Source: Pseudophaeomoniella oleicola (lineage: Eukaryota; Ascomycota; Eurotiomycetes; Phaeomoniellales; Phaeomoniellaceae). Taken from it: a stretch of 64,000 nucleotides of DNA. Where the stretch lies: contig QWDQ01000007.1 of assembly GCA_003868215.1 (NCBI GenBank), forward strand, positions 186,001 to 250,000, given 5' to 3'. This document shows, one piece after another, positions 21,560 to 32,930 of the stretch (position 1 is its first letter; each line of letters starts with the position of its first letter). The notes beneath the pieces were generated by a model. The model was not told where the DNA came from. It did no database searches and saw only the letters and a program-made list of their open reading frames with translations. The translations under genes were made by a program, and so were the position numbers.

Positions 21560-23398
21560 ATGCCTATCGAAGACCAGGAGGACTTTCTACCGAAGTCCCA
21601 GTTATTGGTGGTTTTGTCGGGCCTCTCCCTTTCCTTACTCGTCTGCTTCATCGACCAGACTAGCATCAGCATACTGTTGCCGACCATTGGAGAAGACCTT
21701 GGCGCATCTGATACAATCTCTTGGGCCGGTACTTCTGCTCTAGTCGCCAATGCTGTCTTCCTAGTCTTCTATGGCCGGCTTTCAGATATCTTCGGAAGAA
21801 AGATAGTCTTCCTGTTTGTGATCGGCCTGTTGTCGTTAGGCAATTTGTTGTGCGGATTCGCTAGAAATGGGCCAGAACTATATGTCTTTCGGGGGATCGC
21901 GGGGGTCGGTGTTGGGGGTATCAGTTCTATGGCAATGATGGTTTTATCTGACGTTGTCAGTTTGCAAGACCGGGGAAAGTAGGTGTTGCCTCCCCCTTTC
22001 TGATGTGGCCGTCTAACGAGTTCAGATACCAAGGGATCCTTGGAGCGAATGTAGGGCTCGGAAGTATCGTTGGACCTTTCATGGCGGCCGGGTTCCTCGA
22101 ATCGACGACATGGCGTGCTCATTTCTGGACAGTGGCCCCAGTGGCTGCTGTTTGCGGGGTTGTTATACTCGTTCTACTCCCTCGGAGCAAGGTGTCTGCT
22201 GCAGCAAAGGAAAAGTTGAAGCTAATTGACTACTGGGGAGTATTCTTCAGCACAGCTGCAACATTGCTACTGTTGATACCTTTGTCTGGAGGGGGCTCAT
22301 ACTTCGCGTGGAGCAGCCCAATGGTTATTTCGATGCTCGTGCTAGGGGGCATATGTTTGGTCGGTTTTATGATCATAGAGTGGAAATTTGCTACCTTACC
22401 GATGATGCCTTGTGAGTCGCATATCAAAACCCTGTCTCCTTGCTCTAACATCAACACAGTGCATCTCTTCAAAGATCGGGCTGTGGCAACCATGCTGATT
22501 GCAAATGTCCTGTTTGGAGCGGTTTATTATTCAGAGCTTTATTTCCTCCCTCTCTTTTACCAACTTGTCCGCGGTGACAGTCCGATGGTAGCGGCAGCGC
22601 TCATAATCCCCCTGTCAGTTGGTCTTAGTTCGGCTTCCATCATTTCAGGATATATGATCAGCCGCCGCGGCCGATACATCGAGGTGCTGTGGTTTGGATT
22701 CTCATTATGGACACTCGCACTTGGGGTACAGACGATATTTACCGCGACAACCAATCCTGGCGTCATTGTTGTCGTTCTTCTCGTGCAAGGTTGGGGAGTT
22801 GGTTGTATATTCCAACCGAGTAAGTTCATTTGCTTTTTCTACAGAGATTTGGCGACAATGGGGATTCTCTCAGCTAACTGGAACTCTGCCGACAGCTCTA
22901 GTTGCTTTACAAGCCCATTGTGTGAAAGCTGATCGAGCAGTGGTGATTTCGGTTCGAAATTATGTACGCCAATTCGGTGGTGCGGCTGGTCTCGCGATCT
23001 TTTCAGCCATCTTTTCCAATGTTCTTCAAAATCGGCTCGATGCTTCTCAAGACCTACCTGCCGATATCGCGACGTCCATAGCTTCAAACGCGTTCAAATC
23101 GCCCGATCTCTCCGTGCTCTCCGCTACAGAAAAAAAAGCAGTGGTCTCGGCTTTTATGCACGGGATGCGTGTTTGCTTTATCATTTGGGTGCCACTTTTG
23201 GGGGTTTGTCTCCTATCCTGTGTTTTGATTAAAGACACTGGATTGCAGCGCCCAGAAGAGAAGGATGCAGTGACATCAGAAGTTTCGCCGAGTCCGACTC
23301 CATCCTCACAGGATGTAGAAAAGACAGGGGGACAAACAGGTTTTCCCAATGAACTTACGGGCCCAGCAGTAATCCAGAACGCAGAAAAGACGTCGTGA
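21560..23398 (+). CDS. MFS transporter of the drug:H+ antiporter type
   Basis: Four exons (21560-21978, 22026-22411, 22460-22819, 22896-23398) encode 555 residues. Many hydrophobic helices are present, consistent with the 14-helix DHA2 group. Seen: LSLSLLVCFIDQTSISILLPTI in helix 1, the loop 2-3 motif GRLSDIFGRK, the helix 4-5 region FRGIAGVGVGGISSM, the antiporter-like stretch GANVGLGSIVGPF spanning intron 1, and LVALQAHCVKADRAVVISVRN, which I recognise from fungal multidrug-type members. The last intron was placed to restore FQPTLVALQ. Probably a plasma-membrane efflux carrier; the substrate is unknown. No biosynthetic genes flank it. Confidence 0.9.
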
Positions 23399-24420
23399 AG
23401 TGAAGCGGTTACTTCAGATACGAAATCGAAAGTATGATCGTTGTTGATCTGCAGATTGAAGCTGCACATGGCTCATGTCCTTGTGATCGAAGAAGACCTG
23501 GGTTGATGATTGCGATATATAATTCACGGTCAGGTCTTCGAAATGCCGACAGGAAAGAGAAAGATGCACCCCACCTGAAATCCTAGGCACTGTCTCTTAC
23601 CAAGTTCCTTCTGGATTCTCGGGGCCATCCTCTCGTTGGGACGGTCGCTTTTTCTTATCAATGGTGTTTACGCAAGCACCATTGTTGTCGTGGACCAGTT
23701 TTACTGATTGGATGCTCACTACATACCACGGTACGAGTGAACCCTGGTAGAGAGCGTGGACTGAGATTGGGAGTCGTTTCAAGGAGTCCTGAATCGGTCT
23801 ATGAGCGCAATGCAGAACGAAGGAAGCGATCGAGGCGTGATGAAGCAAGCCATTGTATAACTTGAAGAGTGGGCCGACGAATCAGTAATGTTAGGTAGCC
23901 GTTTGAACTCAGGTAATCAGTTCTCCTGCACACGACAAGGGATCGGCAGTATATACGTACTCACATATAGTACATGTGGTCGATATATGTCCCTGCCATG
24001 CTAGCCATATACCTAGATCTACAGAAGTCTCTGAGTCAGCGACTTGTACGACACTTGAACTGCGCTTTCTTCTATTGTCTGGTTGGGAGACACTATGATG
24101 TCAAATATAGCAAGCATATGAATCAATCTCAAAAGCATTATATAGAAGACACCTTTGAGTCCCGTATCCATAGACTTTGGAAGGCGGCACATATGTATCA
24201 AGATAAAATCTACATAACAACTAAGGTAAATTACAGTAGCATAGATAAAACAGTTGAATGCACGTGGATATTACATACGCCTAGTAAATATCTTGGCACC
24301 AAGACGGCCTTCTTGAACGAACGATATTCAACCTCACAAGGCAGGAACACCTAAAGTCCTAAGACCACTTTCAGCTGCCAAAAGGTCACTGTGACTCGTC
24401 ATTGAAAATCATGGGGTGAA
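23399..24420. other. Intergenic
   Basis: 1 kb, moderately AT-rich after 23950; only short ORFs without recognisable features. Confidence 0.55.
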
Positions 24421-27400
24421 ATGGCAACGATCAAGCCTATCGAGGCTCGCTCAGTAAGCTTCATAAACAGGCTTGTTATTAACGTACCTTCGCTGAAAGT
24501 AACAGATCCATCAAATACAATCCGGTCAAGTCATCGTTGACCTTTGTTCAGTCGTCAAGGAACTGGTTGAAAATGGCCTTGACTCAGGAGCTACAACGAT
24601 TGGTCAGTAACTTTCCAAGGTGCATGGAAAAGTGCTGACAGCTCGAAGAGGTTCGCTTCAAGAACAACGGCCTTGACTCTATCGAAGTCCAAGACAACGG
24701 CAGCGGCATCGCACCGTCAAATTACGAGACTGTTGGTACGTGGTGGTGATTGTATTCCGCATGAACAATGACCGATGATGGCAGCGTTGAAACACTATAC
24801 ATCAAAGCTATCAAGCTACGAAGATCTCACCGGCTTGCGGACATTCGGCTTCCGCGGTGAAGCATTATCATCGTTATGTGCATTATCACATTTCCATATG
24901 GTTACGGCTCAGGCTGATGAGGCTCCAAAGGGCAGGAGACTTGACTTTGAGACTTCTGGTAAATTGAAAAGCACCCAGGTGGTCGCCTGTCAGAAAGGGA
25001 CCACTGCTGCTGTAGAGGATCTTTTCGAGACCTTGCCTGTGAGACGCAAGGAATTGACCAAGAACATCAAACGCGAGTATGGAAAGGTGGTTGGTTTACT
25101 CCATGCCTACGCTTGCATTAGTACAGGCATCAAGTTCACTGTCAAGAATTCCATGCCAAAAGGGAAAGCCGCCATTGTCTTTGCGACGAGAGGCAATCAG
25201 ACCACACGCGAAAACATCGCAAATGTATATGGAGCTAAGACTCTGTCGGCATTACTGCCATTTGAGCTTGAATTAGAACTCGCTCCAAATGTGCATACCC
25301 TAAAGCAGGCTGGAGCTGATAGAGATGGGATAACCAATACCGTCGTGGTTAGAGGTCATATATCTCGTCCTGTTTTCGGTGAAGGCCGTCAGACGCCGGA
25401 CCGCCAGATGTTTTTTGTTAATTCAAGGCCTTGTGGATTGCCTCAAATTTCAAAAGCGATCAATGAGGTCTACAAGTCATTTAACGTGTCGCAATCTCCT
25501 TTCGTTTTCGTTGACTTTCGCATGGACACGAATTCTTATGACGTAAATGTTTCACCAGACAAGCGAACAATTTTGTTGCACGATGCGGCAGACTTGATTG
25601 AATCGCTCAAAGTGTCACTTTTGGGGCTCTTCGAGAAGCAAGACCAAACCGTGCCTCAGTCTCAATTACAAAGTGCCAGGTTACCTGGCTACAGACAACT
25701 GACGATCCATCGTCAGGCATCCACTCAGGCCACGGAGCTTACCGACAGCGAGGATGCGAACACAACGAAAGGGGCACCGCAAGATCAAGAAGATCCCACT
25801 ACGAGCGATAATGTAACACTGGAGGGGGGAAGTCTCCTCCATGCCTTCTTCAAGGATCAGACCAGTACACGTCCGGAACCGTCAGATAGTCCAGTTGTCA
25901 TCTCATCTCGAAAGTCGCCCACAACGTCCGATGCCAAGGAGAGACTGGCGAAACGCCTGAGCAATCCGATAGAACGTGGGTCGGACGTAGATGAATGTGA
26001 CGAAGTAGCCGACTCTGCAGGGCTATTACGTAAGAAAGGTGAATTCGAAGGAGAGAAGACGACTCCGGAAGAGCCATATCAGCGTAAATTGAGGCCTGAA
26101 AATGGCCAAGGTCATCTCCAAGACGGTGTCGCTCAACACGTAGAGGACTTCAATTCTCGAATGGCAGGACATCAGCGGGACAGCCACGTTGATTACGTTC
26201 AAGGAGACGCTGCTTCGGAGGCGGCGAAGGAGGGATTGATGATGCCACGGCATCAGCCTAATATCATTCAAAACGCTTTTGATCGCATCCGGCCCAAGCG
26301 GCCTGCACCCGAGATGGCGACCATTACTATTGGGGATAAAACCATAACTACGATGATTGGATCTCAGGTACCAAAGCGTCGCCATGAAGACGATGTCGTC
26401 AGCGGCTCGTCGGCGGAAAGAGTGCATAAATCATCTACAGCGTCACCAAGTAGAACATTCGGACGGAACTTACGGAACTTTGTTGCTCCGGGGACGCAGA
26501 CAGAAGAGATTGACGAATCTGCGGAATCGGATGCCTCGGGATCGGTAGCGTCAACTGAAAGGGACTACTCCAGGGTACTGCCACCAATGGCAAGCTCGAT
26601 AGGTGCTAATACAGAACCCTCGTCTGATGTCCCCGAAGAAAGTGCAGACGACGTTGCAGATGCACAAGAGGAGTCTGGTGACAATGAAGAGCGGGTAGGA
26701 GAAGACAGTCCGCTGGGCTTCAGCCCACAGATCGAAACATCTGGTGGTATGGAGGCGCAAATAGCCGAAGACGATTCAAACTTGGATACGGACTACATTG
26801 ACGAGGAAGAGGAGAAAGCGAAAGAAAAGGCCCGAGTAGCTAAACTCGTTCGCGAAGCGGAAGAGAATTCGGCTCGCCTAGGAGGCGATAGCGCCAAACG
26901 GGCAAACAAGATAATGAGAAATGGCATTTTGAAAGATCCCACTGTCCAATTGCAGACAGTTGTGGATGGCTCCATAGATCGAATTGAAGATTTCACGACA
27001 TCTTGGGTCCGGCAAGTCGCCCAGCATCAAAGTGCTAAGAGCTCGAAGAGGCCTTATCTTTTGGAGGAAGAAAGTGCCGAAGAACGCCTCTCCCTGACGG
27101 TCTCCAAATCCGACTTCTCTAACATGCGCATCATTGGTCAGTTCAACCTAGGTTTCATTCTGGCAGTAAGGCCAGGTGCTCCATCAACCTCGGAGACCCT
27201 CACAAGAAGCGGTGGACGTGACGAATTCTTCATAATCGATCAGCATGCTTCCGACGAGAAATACAACTTTGAGCTTCTCCAAGCTGAAACGGTGGTTGGT
27301 AACCAACGCCTCGTCCGTCCTAGACCTCTTGAACTCACAGCCGTGGAAGAGGAGATAATTCTGGAGAACCTGCCGGCGCTAGAAAAGAACGGGTTTGTAG

Positions 27401-27849
27401 TTGATATTGACACCAGTGGTGATGAGCCAATAGGCCAGCGCTGCAAATTGGTCTCTCTTCCGCTGTCTAAAGAGGTTGTGTTCGACACACGCGACTTAGA
27501 AGAACTTATCCATCTGCTTTCGGAAAATCCGTCCATTACCACAAGCTCTCACTCTGCAAATGCAACAATGACAGTCCCTAGGCCATCCAAAGTGCGCAAG
27601 ATGTTTGCAATGAGGGCCTGTCGAAGCAGTATCATGATCGGCAAAACGTTGACAAACAAACAGATGGAACGAGTCGTTAAACATATGGGAGAAATGGATA
27701 AACCGTGGAACTGTCCACACGGTCGACCTACTATGAGGCATCTCATGAGTCTGGATGTGTTTGATACATGGGCCGAGGGCGAGGGGTTAGTAGATGAGGA
27801 TGAAGCTGAAGAAGATGGAGTAGAGATTTGGGAACAATGGACGGGGTGA
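24421..27849 (+). CDS. pms1: DNA mismatch repair protein Pms1 (MutL homolog)
   Basis: Four exons (24421-24453, 24506-24602, 24649-24735, 24785-27849) sum to 1094 codons, 1093 residues. Pms1 pairs with Mlh1 to form MutL alpha, which nicks the new strand after mismatch recognition. The N-terminal GHKL ATPase is complete: E30 and N34 in [14 protein letters not shown]59 in DNGSGI, and [10 protein letters not shown] at about 96. A long acidic, Ser-rich linker covers about residues 340-730. The C-terminal domain keeps the endonuclease metal motif [12 protein letters not shown] at about 890, the [10 protein letters not shown] segment and CPHGRP at about 1049, so nuclease activity is expected. ATPase motif I reads ENGLDSGAT where ENSLDAGAT or ENSIDAGAT is usual. 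The linker is longer than in yeast Pms1 (873 residues). Confidence 0.96.
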
Positions 27850-28311
27850 AACAGGAACAGGGGTTGGGGCAAAAGAGAATCTGACATTACACTTATGGGA
27901 GATATTAAAAAGGTAGCTTTTTGTATTTGTTTACTCTAGGCTGGGTTTCTGGCTCCATGATAGAGAAGGATGCATTAGTAGATATTGGATATAATACTTT
28001 TGGTAAGAAAACAGATTTGATATGTTGACTTTACAGCATCTTTCTTTGGGGCGACTTTCGGAGCATGAACGATTGAGCCTCCTCCATAGGTACATATCCT
28101 GACCTCTATGCGTCGTAATGATATCGATAAGAGAATTGCAATTCGGAACGCAGCCCTGATGCGTGTACAAATAGACGCCATTCATCTGCCGATCTTTCAT
28201 AGGTTTTGACGGGGTTTACTACGTAGATAGCCGGGGTAATCAATGAGATAGACGATCGATCCCAGACCTGTGTTGTGCTGGGAGGAGTTGCAGAGTGTGA
28301 CGCGGTTTGGA
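27850..28311. other. Convergent intergenic region
   Basis: 460 bp between the ends of pms1 and the unrecognised minus-strand ORF; contains a half copy of the TACTACGTAG palindrome near 28217. No gene seen. Confidence 0.55.
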
Positions 28312-29148
28312 TCAAGGTTCGAGTCCAGGATCAGGGATCTCGGAGTCCCTATTCGAATTCAGGATTTTCAGGGCCCATGGTTCGGGTGCGGGCCAGCTTT
28401 TTGGCTTAGTTCTGTGTCTGGCTTGATGGCTTGGTGGAGGGCCTGAGAGGTTCCGCGGGATGTGGGCATCGTATATTACTGCGTGCCGGGGTTGGAGAGT
28501 CAGATACAGGTTATCAGGGACAGTTGTGATGGAGAGCATGGTCAGCCGTAGTAGGCAGGTGTACATACCTTGACGCTTCCGTGCATGCAGCCAGATATCC
28601 TTGAGGAGGACAACCCTGTCTTCGGGGTCGTTGTTGATGTCGTAGATCCCTTTCCCGACCCACTGCCAAGTCCCTTCCAAAGGCTCATATTTACTATCAA
28701 TTCGCCAATAGGTGACTACTACTGGTTGTCCGCGGGGAGCCTCAATATAGACTCTCGCAAGCTGAGGTGCTTCGAACAATAGTTCACCCTTGCGATATTT
28801 GGGAAGGAAGCCAACAGCCTTGAACAGGTAGAAGAGCGCCTCGGCATTCTGGCCGCTAGAGAAGCAGTAAAGTATAGGTTCATCCTGAGAACCGTCCCTA
28901 AGAGATCGGAGGTAGTCGTATATAGATTGTGTTGGCTCACGTAGGCGAACGATGTCAACGAGTGCTCGCTGAGGAATCTGGAAGTTATTCTCACAGGGTT
29001 CCAAGGAGGCGGGGGCCCAAGTAAGATGTATGCACATTGTTTGCTGCATTTTTGTTCTTGGTTTTGCACTATGCTTTGATCGGAACCATTGGCGTTTATT
29101 GAAGGCAACAACAGAAAGGCACAAGTTCAGAAATATGAAGGCTTCCAT
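28312..29148 (-). CDS. Unrecognised protein, weak resemblance to FunK1-type kinase N-lobe
   Basis: Open frame of 278 codons from an ATG at 29148. Not firmly recognised. Residues about 155-200 (LEGTWQWVGKGIYDINNDPEDR, then VVLLKDIWLHARKRQ) remind me of the strand and VAIK-like Lys region at the start of fungal FunK1 kinase domains, but no catalytic loop or DFG-like motif follows, so this would be a truncated or remnant gene. Within the frame lies a good intron candidate at 28568-28479 (GTATGT donor, CGCAG acceptor), 90 nt and free of stops, so spliced and unspliced forms are both open. The C-terminus is Pro/His/Arg-rich and lacks conservation cues. The codon pattern looks coding up to the donor and doubtful after it. 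Confidence 0.45.
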   Translation of the reverse strand: MEAFIFLNLCLSVVAFNKRQWFRSKHSAKPRTKMQQTMCIHLTWAPASLEPCENNFQIPQRALVDIVRLREPTQSIYDYLRSLRDGSQDEPILYCFSSGQNAEALFYLFKAVGFLPKYRKGELLFEAPQLARVYIEAPRGQPVVVTYWRIDSKYEPLEGTWQWVGKGIYDINNDPEDRVVLLKDIWLHARKRQGMYTCLLRLTMLSITTVPDNLYLTLQPRHAVIYDAHIPRNLSGPPPSHQARHRTKPKSWPAPEPWALKILNSNRDSEIPDPGLEP

Positions 29149-30156
29149 GAAGACCTTTCGGATTCATATAGCTGCAACTCAACAGTGAGCATTGTTTGTG
29201 TATGTTACACGGATTCCCAGGGCAACCCAGGCACCCTTTGTAGTACATAGCAGTGGTACAAGCCACTTTCATCGAAATCTGAACATCGGCGGTGTTTGTG
29301 AGAGGATTTCTGCAAATTAGATACATGCTGATACCTTGCCATTCAACAGTGAGCTCAAACGAGGACACCGACCTCTCAAGAGCATCAGGCCTTTTCACCA
29401 AGAGAGCACAAACCAACATGTAACAATATGAAATGTAACGTGAATACAATGACATAAATTGTTGCACCACCTCTTACCGACTGAATGTGCAAGATATCAA
29501 TGGAGGTCATCTCGAGACATGTATGATACCTTTCTCACTGGACTGAATCCATTTCTGTATACTCTCACCGTCATTTCAGGGGTGTCCAACGCAATTGATG
29601 CATTTCCGCCAGGCAGCCAGCGAAACGTGGATAGTTTGCTTTTGCTCATTCGGAGACAGTACCATCTTGCATCATCTTGAACACTTTCTTCAGAGCTAGA
29701 TCATATGATTATCACAGAGACGTCAACGTGAATGTACCTAGGTAAGTTCATTAATAATAACTTACCTTTTTTGAATCGTTTGTTATTGAGCGTGGGGCCC
29801 CAGATCGGAAAGTCGGTGCCCCAGAAGTCAAGGCGAATGAGCTCAGCAATAACTTTACTTGATCCAATAATTACCGTTGTAGTTAATTAGTTAATTTGGT
29901 GAATCCTCCAGGAATCCAGAAATACCTCGGCATCTCAGACCCTTCGGCCGGATGGAGCGTCTGGAATCATATGCGATGAAGTCGATTCATCTCTCGGCGC
30001 TTCACTCTACGTTGTAGGCTCTGTCAGCTCCGCTGATCTTTCTATAAGAATCACTGATGTTTTCTCCGAGTCTCGATTCTGCTCCGTACTTCATGTTCTA
30101 GTCCTTCCATCTCCCTTTCCTGCAATTGCTTCCCCAGGTCGTACCTGTTGACGGGC
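29149..30156. other. Divergent intergenic region
   Basis: 1 kb with no supported gene; probably holds promoters for the carnitine acetyltransferase and the minus-strand ORF. Pyrimidine-rich stretch at about 30095-30135. Confidence 0.55.
29735..29744. repeat. Palindrome TACCTAGGTA
   Basis: Perfect copy 422 bp upstream of the carnitine acetyltransferase ATG, followed by an AT-rich stretch as at 20756. Confidence 0.75.
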
Positions 30157-32269
30157 ATGTTCAAATCAGTGTCAAGAGGTCCATCAGTGGCTCTGGCTTC
30201 CAAACCAGCTAGGGTTTCCCTCTTGAAGCTTCAGGTACGGTTCTCATTTCTCAGGCACACCAAGAGTCATTCGCATTAATGCAACTCATGCAGGTAAATA
30301 CCATGGCACCTATACAGAGGCGCAAAGCCTCGTCGGTCCCCGAAGGTAAGCAACCAAGCGCTCTTACTCAGAGAGGTCGTCTCTGACTAGCATGCAGGAT
30401 ATCGGGAAGACCATGCAAAAGGAGCCATGCTTCGCTTTGAAGATTCTTTACCCCGGCTACCGGTTCCTACCCTCGAGGAAACCGCCAAACGATACCTGCG
30501 CTCGGTGCACCCCTTGCTGTCCACGGAAGAATACGAAAACACCAAGAAAGCTGTTGATGAGGCTCTGAGACCAGACAGTCTCGTACAAACACTCCAGAAG
30601 CGATTGATAGCAAAGCGCGAGGATCCCAACGTTCGGAATTGGATCATAGAGTGGTGGAATGACGCGGCATACCTTGCATACCGAGATCCTGTTGTGCCAT
30701 ATGTCAGTTATTTCTATTCCCATCGGGATGACAGAAAGAGACGAAACCCCGCCAAGAGAGCTGCTGCAATTACATCCGCCGTACTGGACTTCAAAAGGCA
30801 GGTTGATACCTCTTCACTGGAGCCGGAGTATATGAAGGGCCTTCCCATGGCTATGAGCTCATATAAATACATGTTCAACTGCTGCCGTATACCTGCCAAA
30901 CCATCAGACTATCCCCAGAAGTATAGCGCCGAGGAGAACCAGTTCATCATAGTTGTTCGCAAGAACCAATTCTTCAAAGTCCCTACGCACATCAACGGGA
31001 AGCAGTTGACTACTTCTGAATTTGAACAGCAGTTCAACACAGTATATAAAAAGGCACAGCAATCACCAGCCGTCGGCGCCCTGACGTCTGCACCCCGTGA
31101 TTTTGGGACTGATGCAAGACAAAATCTGCTTGCTGCTAATCCAGCAAATGCCGCTGCCCTGAGAGACATCGAAGCTTCTTCGTTTGTTGTTTGCTTAGAT
31201 GATGCGGCACCAGTCACCCTAGAAGAACGAGCACACCAATACTGGCATGGTGATGGGTGCAATCGCTGGTATGACAAGCCACTACAAATGATAGTCAACG
31301 ACAACGGTACATCTGGTTTCACGGGCGAGCATAGTATGATGGACGGTACCCCGACACAACGCCTCAACGATTATATCAATGCTCTCATATTCGGCGAAAA
31401 GCTTGACTTCTGGAACCCTGCAATTCGTTCCGATCTTCCTGAACCAATAGTTCTTCGGTTCCACGTCTCACCACAAGTCCAATCCGATATCTCTGATGCT
31501 CGTGCTCAGTTCGACGCTGTTATTGCTCAGCATGAGCTCCGAGTCCAAGCCTACCAGGCATATGGTAAAGGGCTCATCAAAAAGTTCAAATGTAGTCCTG
31601 ATGCCTACGTCCAAATGGTCATCCAACTGGCTTACCATAAGATGTACGGCAAGAATAGGCCAACATATGAGTCCGCAGCGACCCGAAAGTTCCAAGAAGG
31701 CCGCACTGAAACTACACGTACCGTTTCAGAAGAATCCGTCGCTTTCTGTAACGCCATGGCTGATCCCTCTGTCTCGCGCGAGGAGTGCGAAAAGCTCTTC
31801 CGTGCCGCGGTGAAACAACACGTTCAGTACTCCCAAGACGCCGGTGACGGTAGAGGTGTCGATCGTCATCTGTTCGGACTCAAGAAACTCCTGCAACCAG
31901 GTGAAGAACTGCCGGCGATCTTCCAAGATCCAGCCTATGCATACAGCTCGACCTGGTACGTCAGTTCCAGCCAGCTGTCATCCGAATTCTTCAACGGTTA
32001 CGGATGGAGTCAAGTCGTCGACCAAGGCTGGGGTATAGCTTACATGATCAATGAAAACAAGTGAGCACCCCCAATCCCTTATCCTCTGTCCTCTCCTCCA
32101 AGCTCAATCACTAACCTTTCCCTACTCTGACAGTCTCCAATTCAACCTCGTATCCAAACACCTCGGCGCCGACCGCATGAACTTCTACATCAACGAAGCC
32201 GCAAATGATATCAGAGACATGCTCCTACCATCACTCGTGCAAGGGCCACCGGAGAAGGCGAAACTTTGA
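30157..32269 (+). CDS. cat2: Carnitine O-acetyltransferase, mitochondrial and peroxisomal
   Basis: Four exons (30157-30234, 30294-30345, 30398-32060, 32134-32269) encode 642 residues. It moves acetyl groups between CoA and carnitine so that acetyl units cross organelle membranes. The catalytic His is H355 in GEHSMMDGTP; other family blocks are LPRLPVPTLEETAKRYL near the start, FNCCRIPAKPSD, and STWYVSSSQLSSEFFNGYGWS near the end. Exon 1 codes for a 26-residue basic, Ser-rich presequence (MFKSVSRGPSVALASKPARV). Exon 2 carries a second in-frame Met at residue 30. The protein ends in AKL, a type 1 peroxisomal signal. Long and short forms would be sent to mitochondria and peroxisomes respectively, as known for yeast Cat2. 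Confidence 0.96.
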
Positions 32270-32930
32270 ATTAGACATTAATCTATGTATCTCTGTGGGA
32301 TTGCGGTGTGCATGTGTTTGGACTCCCTTTCTGTAGGTTCCTCCGTCATGGTCGGACTCTCATAGGGCAATTCGAAGGCGAGCTGGATGAGAAACGTGAG
32401 TGAGAAAGTGAGCACTGGACAGATAGACAGACAGTTATATATATATATGATTAACAGACATCACACAAACCACCATTCTTCGTGCATGATACATACATAC
32501 ATACATACCAGTGAACGTACGTACCTATGTAGTAGATAGATGTCCACGCCTTTCTCAAACTGCGAGGCTTTTTGGTATGAACCTACATGCCTACACAACC
32601 ACAAACGAAAGCAACAGAGAAGGAAGGACCTTACACGGTATGACCTCATGGACAGGCAGTAGGTAAGTGGTTTTTAGGTATTAAGTCTTTTCCTCTATAC
32701 AAGAGGGAGGCTTTCTTTTTTTTTTCTTTGTGGTTTGGTTCCTAAAAGGCTAGCATGTAGCTGCCTTGAGCAAGTAGATGAGTTGGTACGCCGGGAACAT
32801 TTTAGGGGATTAAAAGAAAAAAAGGACAATGAAGCCTTAAGGGGGTTGGTCTAGCTCGGGCCATCGTGTGGCTATTTTCGCTTCTTCTGCCTTCTGCTGC
32901 TTCTTCTTTCTCTTCTTTTTCTTCTCCTTT
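32270..32930. other. Convergent intergenic region with microsatellites
   Basis: No gene. Contains a (TA)n run at about 32435-32449, an (ACAT)n run at about 32487-32509, T-rich tracts near 32699-32716 and a TTC-rich tract near 32880-32930. Confidence 0.7.

Noticed and set aside
21560-24420. Secondary-metabolite cluster around the MFS transporter
   Set aside because: Neighbours are a dehydrogenase kinase and pms1; no synthase, oxidase or pathway regulator is near.
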